From the NCBI GenBank assembly GCA_018066045.1, contig JAGHSD010000072.1, positions 1 to 32,458 on the forward strand: 32,458 nt of DNA, written 5' to 3'. The position numbers and the translations under genes are program-made. Below, one piece after another: positions 21,461 through 30,457 of this stretch (position 1 is its first letter; every line of letters begins with the position of its first letter). This DNA is from Candidatus Darwinimomas equi. GTDB taxonomy: Bacteria; Bacillota; Clostridia; Lachnospirales; Lachnospiraceae. The notes beneath the pieces were generated by a model that was given only the letters and a program-made list of their open reading frames with translations, did no database searches and had not been told where the DNA came from.

Positions 21461-22774
21461 TTATTTTATGTACGTACAGATCTTGCACGGCGTACGGTAA
21501 TGTGCGTTGGAAATCACTATTCCGGTCGTAGAATTGCTTGCGTGGATTACCTGTCCTCCGCCTATATACATTGCTACGTGATTTATCGTTCCTCCGCTTT
21601 CGTAGAAGAACAGATCTCCCGGCTGAGCATATCCTTCATCTATTGCAGTTCCTCCCGCTGCCTGTGCCGAACTGTTCCTTGCTATAGATATACCGAAATG
21701 TTTATATACCTGCATTGTAAATCCCGAACAATCGCATCCGTCTGTGAGGCTTGTCCCTCCATATACGTAAGGATTTCCTAAGAACTGCTTTGCATACGCT
21801 ACCAGAGCCGTCCTTGTTGCACCTGATACTCCCTGCGGAATCGACTGTGCGGGTTCTTCTGACTTCTTTGTCACAGGTTCTTCGACTATAAACGGTTCAG
21901 CCTCTTCATCGGACTCATCTTCCTCTTCCTCTTCAGGCTCCGTCTCGTCCTCATCATCATCTTCTTCAACATTCAAAGCTTCAACCGTTTCAGACTCTGT
22001 TTTCTTTTCTGATGCTTTTGTTTCCTGAGTCTTCGGAGTTTCCGGTCTTGATTCGATAGTTTCCGGTTCCGCCTTCGTCTCTGCTTTGGTTTCTTCCTTC
22101 GTTTCCGCCTTTGTTTCTGCTTTTGTTTCTTCTGTTTTCTTTGTTTCTTTTTCTTTGCCGCTTTCGGCCTTTTTCGCCTCTTCGAGTGCTTTCATTGCTG
22201 CATCGGCTTCCGCTTTCAGCCTTGCTGATTCGGCCGCCTTTGCTGCCTTTTCCTCTTCGCTCAGTTCCTGATTGTATGATATTGATGTATCTATATAATC
22301 CTTAAAAACATATCCTTCCAGATCATCATCTACCTGGATCTTAAGGAACTGTCCTTCCTGACCGGTAACTATGTAATGCTCTCCTTTTGCAAGAAGTGTC
22401 AGCGTTCTGGCACTTGAATTCGGCTTGTCGCGCAGTCGCAGGCTTGCCGTGTCTTTTACGGTTCCCCATGTCACGCCTCCCTCGTCTTCGGTAACTATTA
22501 CCTCCTGAACGGGAGTAACCTCTTCAACCAGTTTAGTTGCCGCTTTTTCCGTCTTTGCATCATTTATCTCTATCGTTCCGGATGCAACCATCTGAACTGA
22601 TTCCGCAAGGGCCTTTTCGGGCTCTAAATTTCTCGCGTAGTAATTATTAAGTGCTACCGAGATACCGCTCAGCGCGGCGTCCGTCTCCAGATTCATTCCC
22701 GCATAGGCCGGTACCGCGTACAGAACAGCCAGTACTGCAGCAAGGAGCATTACGATATTCAGTTTTCTTCTCAT
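21461..22774 (-). CDS. Secreted NlpC/P60 peptidoglycan hydrolase with SH3 domain
   Basis: A 437-residue exported cysteine peptidase that likely cuts peptidoglycan stem peptides. The order is a signal peptide (LNIVMLLAAVLAVLYAVPAYA), a helical region, a bacterial SH3 domain at about 105-165 (TASLRLRDKPNSSARTLTLL, GYVFKDYI), then a long low-complexity linker at about 170-320. The linker is Ala/Glu/Lys/Thr-rich (KAETKAETKEETKAETKAE), then very acidic. The catalytic NlpC/P60 domain is at 325-437 with C349 (CDCSGF), H399 (INHVAMYIG) and H411 (VIHASN). The ATG at 22774 has AAAGGAG close upstream. It is the last gene of the operon after rsmE (16-base gap), with a terminator behind. Confidence 0.94.
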   Translation of the reverse strand: MRRKLNIVMLLAAVLAVLYAVPAYAGMNLETDAALSGISVALNNYYARNLEPEKALAESVQMVASGTIEINDAKTEKAATKLVEEVTPVQEVIVTEDEGGVTWGTVKDTASLRLRDKPNSSARTLTLLAKGEHYIVTGQEGQFLKIQVDDDLEGYVFKDYIDTSISYNQELSEEEKAAKAAESARLKAEADAAMKALEEAKKAESGKEKETKKTEETKAETKAETKEETKAETKAEPETIESRPETPKTQETKASEKKTESETVEALNVEEDDDEDETEPEEEEEDESDEEAEPFIVEEPVTKKSEEPAQSIPQGVSGATRTALVAYAKQFLGNPYVYGGTSLTDGCDCSGFTMQVYKHFGISIARNSSAQAAGGTAIDEGYAQPGDLFFYESGGTINHVAMYIGGGQVIHASNSTTGIVISNAHYRTPCKICTYIK

Positions 22775-22790
22775 GTAGCTCCTTTCTTAC

Positions 22791-23534
22791 TTATATGCCG
22801 CTTTCCATCTCTAACATCAGTGCCGAAACAAGTGCCATTCCCGCTGTTTCCGTACGAAGTATTCTTCGTCCCAGCGTTATCGGCTCTATTCCCGCTTTCG
22901 ATGCATCCTCAACTTCCGATTCGCTGAATCCGCCTTCCGGGCCTATGAATATCCCTATGCTGTCGATTTTACGCGCTCCTGCGTCCGTTAGCAGCTTTTT
23001 CAGCTCACCCGCTCCGTTCTTATGCTCATACGGTATAACGCGTCTGGCGAGCTTCTGTGCGTCCTGAACGGCATCTTCCCATTTCATAACGGGCGATATC
23101 TCCGTAATCCGGCTTCTCTGAGACTGTTCAGCTGCCGCTGCCGCGATTTTTCTCCACCGCTCGGTCTTCTTCTGCCTTCCCGCACTGTCAAGCTTTACAA
23201 CGCATCTGGACGTCTCTACGGGCACTATCTCAGCCGCTCCGAGCTCGACGCACTTCTGAATAATGAATTCCATCTTATCAGCCTTCGGCAGTGCCTGATA
23301 AAGCACTATCCTGCACGGCAATTCCGAGTCGCATGCATTTTCCTGTATGATATCCGCCGTTATTTCATCCGGACCGATACCGCTTACTGCAGCTATAACG
23401 TTTCTTCCCTTTCCGTCGCTGACAAGGATATCATCGCCGGTCTGTATCCGCATAACATTTTTCAGATGATTGTAGTCATCCCCTGTTATACGAACCTGTG
23501 TATCTGTAAAGTTTTCAGTGAAAACATGTATCAT
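22791..23534 (-). CDS. rsmE: 16S rRNA m3U1498 methyltransferase RsmE
   Basis: Methylates N3 of U1498 in 16S rRNA. The protein belongs to the knotted SPOUT family. Typical RsmE blocks are DDYNHLKNVMRIQTGDDILVSDG, ALPKADKMEFIIQKCVELGAAEIVPVETSRCV, AAAAEQSQRSRI, FIGPEGGFSESEVE and LGRRILRTETAGMALVSAL. The ORF track begins at a TTG (23561); the ATG at 23534 overlaps the prmA stop (ATGA) and gives the usual 247 residues. The prmA-rsmE pair is a common bacterial arrangement. Confidence 0.97.
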   Translation of the reverse strand: MIHVFTENFTDTQVRITGDDYNHLKNVMRIQTGDDILVSDGKGRNVIAAVSGIGPDEITADIIQENACDSELPCRIVLYQALPKADKMEFIIQKCVELGAAEIVPVETSRCVVKLDSAGRQKKTERWRKIAAAAAEQSQRSRITEISPVMKWEDAVQDAQKLARRVIPYEHKNGAGELKKLLTDAGARKIDSIGIFIGPEGGFSESEVEDASKAGIEPITLGRRILRTETAGMALVSALMLEMESGI

Positions 23535-24478
23535 TTTTTTCTTGCTGTAATGTTGACCCACTCTCCAAGATGATTAATCTCTACGATCTCGAAATCAGGG
23601 TTTCTGTTAAATGCTTCCGTAACCTCTGCCTCTTTGGTGTCGATAATGCCTGAAGTTATGAAAAGGGCTCCCGGCTTCATATGTCTTGCGACTTCGTCAA
23701 TCAGCATGATGATTACCGGTGCAAGAATATTTGCTGCGATAATGTCATACTTCTCATATCCCGTCTGATCCTGCACTTTACGGTCATCTATTATATTTCC
23801 GCATATAACTTCAAAAGTTGTTCCTGTTTCAATTCCGTTCTGTCTGCAGTTATCTCCGACCGCATCTATCGCATTGTCATCCAGATCCGTACCGACAACA
23901 TGTGCGGCGCCAAGTTTAAGTGCAGCAATGCCAAGTATGCCGCTGCCGGTTCCTATATCGCACACCTCATCACCCGGCTTCACATACTTTTCAAGCTGCA
24001 TCATGCACAGCTGTGTCGTTTCATGTCCGCCTGTTCCGAATGCGGTTCCCGGATCTATCTCTATCAGTATCTTGTCCTTATCCTCAACGGGAACATTCTC
24101 CCACGTCGGTTTGACAAGTATGCTTCCCACACTTATCGGATGGAAGAATTCTTTCCAGTTGTTAATCCAGTCAACATCCTCAGTGCGTCCCTCGATAAGT
24201 TCCGCTCCGTTTCCGAACTGTTCAAGAGTTTCCTTCGCATCCGCAAGCTTTCGCTCAAGCTCCGGATCATCCGGATCAAGATAAAAGCTTACCGTTGCCA
24301 TACCGTCATCCGGTCCCATCTCCGGAAGAATATCTATAAACATTCCTTTGGTTTCTTCCTGAGAAAGAGGTTTATGGTCTTCCACCTCTATTCCTTCTAT
24401 TCCGACATCACAAAGCAGTGCCGACAAAATGTCGACACTGTCATTTGATATTTTAAAGCTGTATTTATTCCACTTCAT
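23531..24478 (-). CDS. prmA: Ribosomal protein L11 methyltransferase PrmA
   Basis: Trimethylates lysines and the N-terminus of L11. The 315-residue protein has an N-terminal substrate-recognition domain (WNKYSFKISNDSVDILSALL...GIEGIEVED), the linker DWINNWKEFFHPISVG, and the SAM domain. That domain carries IDPGTAFGTGGHETT, VCDIGTGSGILGIAALKLGA, GTDLDDNAI and the catalytic-region motif IIAANILAPVI. ATG start; GGAG lies in the last codons of the wall-repeat gene, whose stop is six bases upstream. Confidence 0.97.
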   Translation of the reverse strand: MKWNKYSFKISNDSVDILSALLCDVGIEGIEVEDHKPLSQEETKGMFIDILPEMGPDDGMATVSFYLDPDDPELERKLADAKETLEQFGNGAELIEGRTEDVDWINNWKEFFHPISVGSILVKPTWENVPVEDKDKILIEIDPGTAFGTGGHETTQLCMMQLEKYVKPGDEVCDIGTGSGILGIAALKLGAAHVVGTDLDDNAIDAVGDNCRQNGIETGTTFEVICGNIIDDRKVQDQTGYEKYDIIAANILAPVIIMLIDEVARHMKPGALFITSGIIDTKEAEVTEAFNRNPDFEIVEINHLGEWVNITARKK

Positions 24479-24484
24479 AAAATA

Positions 24485-25801
24485 TTATGCTCCGCGTACC
24501 CAAGCTCCGTCTTCGCCAACATAGAACGAATCGATTCTCTGATTTCTAACCAGTGCACCGAGATCTGCTCCGTTTGCCGGATTGAAGTAATAATACTTTC
24601 CGTCTATCGTCTGCCAACCTGTAGCCATAGCACCTGATGACTTGAAGTAGTATCTCTTTCCGTTTATATCCGCCCACTGATTCTTGAGCATAGCACCTTG
24701 TGTTGACGATGTCGGATCCGGATTCAGGTAATACCACTGTCCGTCGCTCGTCTTAACCCAGCCGGTCTTCATATCTCCGTTTGTCGGATCCAGATAATAT
24801 GTCTGATTGTTTACCGTAGTCCAGCCGGTCTTCATAGCACCTGTTGAATCGAAGTAATACCACTTGCCTGATATCTTCTCCCATCCGTTTGTTCTTAACT
24901 TACCGTCCGGATATCTGTAATACCACGTATTATTTATTTTAACCCATCCGACCTGAGTAGTATTGGTATTGACAGTGCCTCCGCTGATTGCCGATCCCGA
25001 AGGATCAAACTGACCCGAACCGTCAGATACTTTATTCTTGTCAACATACTGACTGTCTGACTGTGCCCACTCCGATTTCTTTGCATTCGATGAGTCTGTA
25101 TTCGGAACACAGCGAACTTCGAATGTATAATCACCTTCGTTTGTCATCCAGGGATAGAAATTCATGGATGTGCCTGAAACACATGCAAACTCTGCTACAG
25201 TCCTATCATTTCTTCTGAGTCTTATATCATAAGCACCGCTGCAGTTTTCATCTTCCGGTTTCGACCACTTGGCCTGTCCGAGAGATGTTCCTGTCTTCCA
25301 CTCCAGATCCTGAGGTTCACTGTACTGACCCTTAAGCGGCTTAAGCGTAACCGTAACCTTTAAACCATAATATCCGTCTCTGGAAGTTGTAACCGATTTA
25401 ACCTTGATTTCCGAGCCATCCGTAGCAGTTACACTTGCTTTGGATTTGCTTGTAAAAATATAGCTTCCTGATCCCGATGTGATATCCGCATAAAACTTAA
25501 GTGTTATGGTATCACCTATCTTGATTGATTTCTTCGGGCTGGTGCACTCCAGCTGCCCCGGAGTGATTGCAAGTCCCGGATAAACAGGTGTGCCGTCACT
25601 GTTTTTTTCCTCTATCCAATTTATTTTTACAAAACGCTCATCGATATCGCTCGGATCAGTCCCGATATCAATTGCACCTGTATCGATTGTAAAATACGAT
25701 CTGGTAACTGTAATTTCATCTGTTTTTGCTGCAAATGATGTCATTGCAAAGCATGAAATCAGCATTGCCGCTGTCAGTATAATTGCCACAAATCTTTTCA
25801 T
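24485..25801 (-). CDS. Secreted protein with Ig/fibronectin-like region and choline-binding-type repeats
   Basis: A 438-residue exported protein. It has a signal peptide (MKRFVAIILTAAMLISCFAMTSFAA), a beta-rich part at about 27-260 with no known enzyme motif (DTITLKFYADITSGSGSYIFTS; a fibronectin-like segment WSKPEDENCSGAYDIRLRRN), and a C-terminal block of six or so wall-binding repeats. Examples are GWVKINNTWYYRYPDGKL, GWEKISGKWYYFDSTGAM, GWTTVNNQTYYLDPTNGD and GWQTIDGKYYYFNPANG. This repeat type binds choline or other wall glycopolymer ligands in Gram-positives. ATG with GAGGAGG eight bases upstream and a good promoter. It shares the signal-peptide style and repeats of the protein at 14323-15579, so the two may be related. 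Confidence 0.87.
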   Translation of the reverse strand: MKRFVAIILTAAMLISCFAMTSFAAKTDEITVTRSYFTIDTGAIDIGTDPSDIDERFVKINWIEEKNSDGTPVYPGLAITPGQLECTSPKKSIKIGDTITLKFYADITSGSGSYIFTSKSKASVTATDGSEIKVKSVTTSRDGYYGLKVTVTLKPLKGQYSEPQDLEWKTGTSLGQAKWSKPEDENCSGAYDIRLRRNDRTVAEFACVSGTSMNFYPWMTNEGDYTFEVRCVPNTDSSNAKKSEWAQSDSQYVDKNKVSDGSGQFDPSGSAISGGTVNTNTTQVGWVKINNTWYYRYPDGKLRTNGWEKISGKWYYFDSTGAMKTGWTTVNNQTYYLDPTNGDMKTGWVKTSDGQWYYLNPDPTSSTQGAMLKNQWADINGKRYYFKSSGAMATGWQTIDGKYYYFNPANGADLGALVRNQRIDSFYVGEDGAWVRGA

Positions 25802-25830
25802 TTGTTTGGCCTCCTCTATATCTTGTACTC

Positions 25831-25859
25831 ATTATACCCAACAAACCACAAAATGTAAA
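25831..25859 (-). promoter_or_regulatory. Promoter of the wall-repeat/prmA/rsmE/NlpC operon
   Basis: On the minus strand TTTACA (25859-25854), 17-base spacer, TATAAT (25836-25831). It lies about 30 bases before the start codon's leader, with GAGGAGG near 25810. Confidence 0.85.
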
Positions 25860-25905
25860 CTTACGTTCACCTTAATTCCATTAACATATCCTTACATAAC
25901 TTACG

Positions 25906-25937
25906 CAAAAAGAACGGTATATTATCATATCCGTTCT
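25906..25937 (-). terminator. Terminator of the M13/ABC/PnuC operon
   Basis: AGAACGG (25911-25917) pairs with CCGTTCT (25931-25937), extended inward by ATAT/ATAT with one bulge, and TTTTT follows on the minus strand. The stem includes the last codons and the stop of the PnuC-like gene. Confidence 0.82.
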
Positions 25938-26683
25938 TCCTTCACTTCATGTGTCCGTATATATCCGGTCCACTTTATATATCCGTATGTCGTGTTCATC
26001 AGAAAACCGAGCTTAAGCGGCAGCAGTACCCACTGCCCTGCAAGAATATTTATCGCCGTCTCGATTATGGAATTGATGAACCACGCGATCCACTGTTCCC
26101 TCAGCCTCAGCAGCAGGAACACTCCGTTGCATATGGCAACTGCGCTCACACACGCATCAAGGTAGCATATGACCTTGGCTATGGTATCATTTCCCCTGAA
26201 AATATCCGAATCCGGCGAGAATCGTACTAAAAGCCCGCCTATCACTACGGTCCATATAACTATTCCGGCTATTATGGCGGCTTCAGCCCATCCGTTCAGT
26301 CTGCGTACCACCGTAACCTCTTCTTCCTCTCTGTCCGGATGCTTCGTCCATGCGATAAAGCTCATGATATCTACCGGTATCCAGAAAAAAAGAGTTGATG
26401 CCATGGTTGCAAATCTGTATGCGCAGAGAATACATATGGCGATCTCGCATATCTCAACCGCCAGCGATACTATGAAATTCCATCTGTTCTGTTTGGATAT
26501 GAGCAGCTCGCACAGGATATTGAAAAATGTATCCAACAGATAGAATACCATGATGATGCCGCCGTTGACGCCGTTGATATCCTCCTCCGGAAACAGCACG
26601 GCACACACCAGCGCAAGGACCAGTATCCCGAAAAACCAGATTTTTTCATACGTTGTGAAATATGAATTGAATTTCTTTATCAT
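25925..26683 (-). CDS. PnuC-like nicotinamide riboside/vitamin transporter
   Basis: A 252-residue membrane protein with seven or so hydrophobic segments and the PnuC family features WNFIVSLAVEICEI, FWIPVDIMSFIAWTKH and, near the C-terminus, REQWIAWFINSIIETAINILAG...GFLMNTTYGYIKW. PnuC proteins carry nicotinamide riboside by facilitated diffusion; related members move thiamine or riboflavin, so the substrate is not certain. The start ATG overlaps the upstream permease stop by one base (TGATG). It is the last gene of the operon and no kinase partner is nearby. Confidence 0.85.
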   Translation of the reverse strand: MIKKFNSYFTTYEKIWFFGILVLALVCAVLFPEEDINGVNGGIIMVFYLLDTFFNILCELLISKQNRWNFIVSLAVEICEIAICILCAYRFATMASTLFFWIPVDIMSFIAWTKHPDREEEEVTVVRRLNGWAEAAIIAGIVIWTVVIGGLLVRFSPDSDIFRGNDTIAKVICYLDACVSAVAICNGVFLLLRLREQWIAWFINSIIETAINILAGQWVLLPLKLGFLMNTTYGYIKWTGYIRTHEVKEERI

Positions 26684-27420
26684 CAGAACTCCAGTTCCCG
26701 TCTCTTAAACAGCAAAACCGTTACAAAGTAAAATGCTGCCAGATAGGCTATGATTCCTAATATATGCCCTACGCTGAACGTTCCGACTATCATCCTCGAC
26801 TGTGCCGTTGTAAGCAGAGTGCTGAACAGATAACGGTCCAGATGCAGATTCTCGAGCGGCCCTATCGTCAGTATAATTCCAACTATCGCACCGAGTATTC
26901 CCAGCGAAGCAAGCATATAAACTATCACACTCAATACAACATTTTCAGTCAGGAAAATCAGTATCATGGTCACACCCATTGCACCGATGTTCCTGATTAA
27001 TCCGAATACCATCAGTATTATCACATCACCTGCCGGTTCTCCGCTGAACAGTGCGCCCTTTATCGCACAGCATATCACGATCTCGACGGTCAGAACCACA
27101 AGATCAATCAGACAAAGCAGTGAAAACTCCAGCCACTTCGTTACTACCACCTGTTCTCTGCTTACTCCGTGCCCTATAGCTATCTGCATGGTTTTGGCTT
27201 TAAGGTCATCCGCATATACAAAGAAAAATTCTATTATTCCGAATACAGGACAGATATACGGCACAGCTTTGTTAAGTATATCTACAACCCCGTACACGGT
27301 TTCGCCGTCTGCAAGTTTCAGCATGACAGCTGCCATCGCTGCAAATGCAAGTACCATAACTATATATCTCGGAATACGTTTCCCGATACGGTTGAAGTCG
27401 GCTTTAATATAATTAATCAT
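26683..27420 (-). CDS. ABC-2-type transporter permease
   Basis: A 245-residue membrane protein with about six hydrophobic segments (near 19-36, 50-68, 95-115, 130-155, 160-185, 215-240). It has the starting pattern of ABC-2 permeases, INYIKADFNRIGKR. It has no substrate-binding domain. It overlaps the upstream ATPase gene by 8 bases and the PnuC-like gene by one. It probably forms a homodimeric exporter with the ATPase; the cargo is unknown, with peptide or lipid export the common choices for such small systems. Confidence 0.87.
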   Translation of the reverse strand: MINYIKADFNRIGKRIPRYIVMVLAFAAMAAVMLKLADGETVYGVVDILNKAVPYICPVFGIIEFFFVYADDLKAKTMQIAIGHGVSREQVVVTKWLEFSLLCLIDLVVLTVEIVICCAIKGALFSGEPAGDVIILMVFGLIRNIGAMGVTMILIFLTENVVLSVIVYMLASLGILGAIVGIILTIGPLENLHLDRYLFSTLLTTAQSRMIVGTFSVGHILGIIAYLAAFYFVTVLLFKRRELEF

Positions 27421-28219
27421 TGCTGCCTCCTACCTGCTCGAAATAATAATCTTCGAGACTCATGCTGTCAGAAGACTGGTTATATATCCTGATGCCCTCT
27501 CGCTCCAGTATCTCTCTCGCTTTCTGAACATCATCCACCGTCAGTCTTACATAATTGCTTGCGATTCTCAGATCCTCATCGGACAGCTCCTTGACTATCC
27601 TTCCGTCATCAAGAATACCGAATTTGTTTGCCGTGTTCTGCAGCTCGCTCAGAATATGCGAAGAAATAATAATCGTTGTTCCGAGCTCGCTGTTAATCTT
27701 CTTCAGCATATTTCTTATATCCGCGATTCCCTGCGGATCCAGTCCGTTTACCGGCTCATCAAGAATCAGGATCTCCGGATTGCCCAAAAGCGCATTTGCG
27801 ATTCCGAGCCTCTGCTTCATACCCATGGAAAATGCTGACACTTTCGACTTCGCTTTCTCCAGTCCCACGAGCTCCAGCACTCTGTCTATCTCGTTTTTAT
27901 CATCAACCTTTTTCAGGATACGGTAATACTCAAGATTCTGGCGTGCATTCATATACGGAAAGAAATTCTGCCCCACATAGAAACCCGTTCTGCCGCGTCC
28001 CTGCCGGAGACTGTCACCGGCTTCGCCTATATGAACACTGCCTCCGTTAAACTCCGACAGCCCGAGTATGATTTTGAAAATAGTTGTTTTTCCGGATCCG
28101 TTCCTTCCGATAAGTCCGAAAATATCTCCCTTGCAGATTTCCAGATTGACATCAAGAAGGATTTTGCTCTTGCCGTAGCTTTTCTGTATATGTTCAAGCT
28201 TTATTACAGCTTCACTCAT
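27413..28219 (-). CDS. ABC transporter ATP-binding protein
   Basis: A 268-residue ATPase of the ABC-2/antibiotic-exporter class. Walker A GRNGSGKTTI, Q-loop YVGQNFFPYM, signature FSMGMKQRLGIANA, Walker B ILILDEPVNGLDPQ and the switch His in ISSHILSEL are all present. The ORF track start at 28264 lies within the end of the peptidase gene; the ATG at 28219 (MSEAVIKLEH) has GGAGG eight bases upstream and is chosen. It follows the M13 peptidase after 13 bases and overlaps the permease. Confidence 0.94.
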   Translation of the reverse strand: MSEAVIKLEHIQKSYGKSKILLDVNLEICKGDIFGLIGRNGSGKTTIFKIILGLSEFNGGSVHIGEAGDSLRQGRGRTGFYVGQNFFPYMNARQNLEYYRILKKVDDKNEIDRVLELVGLEKAKSKVSAFSMGMKQRLGIANALLGNPEILILDEPVNGLDPQGIADIRNMLKKINSELGTTIIISSHILSELQNTANKFGILDDGRIVKELSDEDLRIASNYVRLTVDDVQKAREILEREGIRIYNQSSDSMSLEDYYFEQVGGSND

Positions 28220-28232
28220 CGTCCGTTCCTCC

Positions 28233-30392
28233 TTACCATACCAGGATTCTCTTATCCGGATCAAGATACATTCCGTCCCCGGGTTTTACATCATAAGTTT
28301 CAAGAAATTCATCAAACTGCTGCAGTGTCACATTCGTTCTCAGGAACGCCAGCGGATGTTCGTCTGCCTGCGCATACAGCTCCTCGACTTTGCGGCTGAC
28401 CTTCTTGCGCCACAGCTCGGCATATGATCTGAAAAACAGATCATAATCAAAATGCTCGCGTTCCGCTGCCACATACATCGCGCATTTCATACCGCCCATA
28501 TCCGCTATGGCTTCACCCGAAATTGATGCCCCGTAGGTATCCACTCCCGGCATCGGTGAAATGGTAATATACATTGATGTCATCTTAAAACTCCGGTTCA
28601 GAAGCTCAAGTTCATCCTCTGTCGTCAGCAGCGTGCTTTCGCTGTACGAGATGTCTCTTCCGTTTTTGTCATATTTGTATCCGGTGCTGTCAAGGCTATG
28701 CGTCATCTCATGCCCTATGGTAGTGCCTAATTTTGCCAGATTGATTTCGTAATCCCGGTCAGGGTCAAATGTCAGGCCACCCGCCACGTACCCGGCAAGT
28801 ATCATCATGGAATTCGACGTGATATCATTATACGCATTTACCTCTGATGTAGGCAGCACGCTCAGATCCCACATATTCCTGTCATATTTCTTTCCGACAA
28901 GCTCCGTAAATTTGCATTTCTCATAATAATTTATCCTGCTTGCCATCTCGATAAGACTCATGCCCTCGTCCAGGTCCAGTCCCATATATGAGAAATAATA
29001 ATCAGGATACAGCACCTTCATTTTCATTGAATCTAATTTCTCAACTGCATTCCTGCGTCCCTCTTCCGACAGCCAGTCCTCTCCGGAAATAACTTTTATA
29101 AGCTGTTTCTGCACATTTAGTGCCATCTCCGTGATTTTTTCTTTTTCATCGGCAGAACAATACGCTCCGATATACATCATCTCAAACGGTGTGCGCATAT
29201 ACTGATCCACATAGTCGCTTACAACCTTTTTCTGCCACTTTATTTCCGGAGTGTCCGTATCTTTCTTGTCTTCTTTCTCAACGACGCCCCGTGCAAGATA
29301 AAAATCGACTCTGTCTTTTGTGTCAGGATCCAGCAGATCGCAGGTCGCATATATCGTCTTCATGATATAATATGACTTCAGCTCTTCCAGATTTTTTTCG
29401 CAATATACTTCACCGATAGTCTTCATGTAGTCCGGCTCGAAAACCGTATACTCATCAGTAGTATATCCGTAGAGATCTATGATTTCACTCAGCGGATAAG
29501 CGCCCGTCATTTCCTCTATCTCATCTATCGGGTATCTTCCGCTGAATTCTGTTTCATAAGTATCAACACGCATCTGCGAGTCGGTCTTCATTTTTTCGGC
29601 CAGTCTTATCTCGAGTCTGTATGCCTGCCTCAGAATTCTGTTTATTTCCGAATTACCGTAACCAAGGTTCTGAAGCACATCCCTCACTATTGCGGAGTTC
29701 TCCTGTTTATTAACTATGGCTTCCGCATCAATTCCGGAATAAGCATATGAATCCCCCAGAGAGAGAAATTCCTGTGGAATCGGCCGCAGTATAACCTGAT
29801 AATGCTCTATATCCGTCATGGTATTATCCACATGGATATATACAAGCGGCGCACCTGCTACATTCATCCCGCCCAGATCAAGCATATAGTCCGTAAAATC
29901 GTCCAGTGTTGTTATCTCCGAAATACGGTCCAGATACGGTCTTAAAGGTTCAACGCCCGCCTCTCTCCTGGCATTTTCATCTCCGACAGCACCTACAAAA
30001 GCGGCAACGATCTCTCCCGCATGTTCAAGTTCTTCCCTGCTCAGGCCCACTTCTGTATTATCCGCATACCCTGTGGAATCAGGATCATTGATCAGCATAA
30101 GCTTGCGGTCCTCAACCACTTCCGCAGGTTTAAAAAGATCCACGCACTGCTCCGTACTGTCCAGTTCCTGTTCAAGTATCCAATCCTTGTTTACTGCCGT
30201 ATAAAAATCGGTCTTATAATCGGTTTGGTAATTCTCATCTATTACACCCTCAATAGATGAATTCACCCACTGTGACCCGACACCGGCTTCAGAGAGTTTC
30301 TGAGCGTTTTCAAATGTATCTTTCAGGCCTGCACATCCGGTGAGCGTGCAGACTGCAAGAATCAATATTAATATTCTGTATATCTTTTTCAT
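28233..30392 (-). CDS. M13-family (neprilysin/PepO-like) zinc metallopeptidase, lipoprotein
   Basis: A 719-residue predicted lipoprotein. The signal has the lipobox LTGC (IYRILILILAVCTLTGC), so the mature enzyme should be anchored outside the membrane. The M13 layout is complete: an N-terminal M13_N domain (FYTAVNKDWILEQ...), SEVNAYNDITSNSMMILAG, the zinc motif IGHEMTHSLD (HExxH), the third-ligand region GEAIADMGGMKCA, and a typical end, FDYDLFFRSYAELWRKK ... VKPGDGMYLDPDKRILVW. M13 enzymes cut peptides, often small ones. ATG start without a visible ribosome binding site; a TATAAT lies only six bases upstream. Co-transcription with an exporter suggests processing or degradation of an exported or imported peptide, which is inference. 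Confidence 0.93.
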   Translation of the reverse strand: MKKIYRILILILAVCTLTGCAGLKDTFENAQKLSEAGVGSQWVNSSIEGVIDENYQTDYKTDFYTAVNKDWILEQELDSTEQCVDLFKPAEVVEDRKLMLINDPDSTGYADNTEVGLSREELEHAGEIVAAFVGAVGDENARREAGVEPLRPYLDRISEITTLDDFTDYMLDLGGMNVAGAPLVYIHVDNTMTDIEHYQVILRPIPQEFLSLGDSYAYSGIDAEAIVNKQENSAIVRDVLQNLGYGNSEINRILRQAYRLEIRLAEKMKTDSQMRVDTYETEFSGRYPIDEIEEMTGAYPLSEIIDLYGYTTDEYTVFEPDYMKTIGEVYCEKNLEELKSYYIMKTIYATCDLLDPDTKDRVDFYLARGVVEKEDKKDTDTPEIKWQKKVVSDYVDQYMRTPFEMMYIGAYCSADEKEKITEMALNVQKQLIKVISGEDWLSEEGRRNAVEKLDSMKMKVLYPDYYFSYMGLDLDEGMSLIEMASRINYYEKCKFTELVGKKYDRNMWDLSVLPTSEVNAYNDITSNSMMILAGYVAGGLTFDPDRDYEINLAKLGTTIGHEMTHSLDSTGYKYDKNGRDISYSESTLLTTEDELELLNRSFKMTSMYITISPMPGVDTYGASISGEAIADMGGMKCAMYVAAEREHFDYDLFFRSYAELWRKKVSRKVEELYAQADEHPLAFLRTNVTLQQFDEFLETYDVKPGDGMYLDPDKRILVW

Positions 30393-30398
30393 AGCTAT

Positions 30399-30404
30399 AT
30401 TATA
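30399..30404 (-). promoter_or_regulatory. TATAAT box directly before the M13 peptidase ATG
   Basis: TATAAT on the minus strand ends six bases before the start codon, inside the T-rich tail of the rplQ terminator. If used, transcription would start at about the A of the ATG (leaderless). No convincing -35 hexamer is seen, as the right distance falls in the terminator stem. Confidence 0.4.
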
Positions 30405-30436
30405 AAACAGAGCCGCCGCAAATGCGACAGCTCTGT
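30402..30436 (-). terminator. Terminator of the rpsD-rpoA-rplQ operon
   Basis: ACAGAGC...GCTCTGT outer stem with CGC/GCG inner pairs and an ATTT loop (30436-30407), followed by TTTATAATA on the minus strand. It begins about 22 bases after the rplQ stop. Confidence 0.87.
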
Positions 30437-30457
30437 CTTATATTGATAAATCAATAA

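Noticed and set aside
22086-22305. Plus-strand ORFs rich in Ser/Phe/Ala inside the NlpC/P60 gene
   Set aside because: Antisense shadow of the KAETKAET linker repeat.
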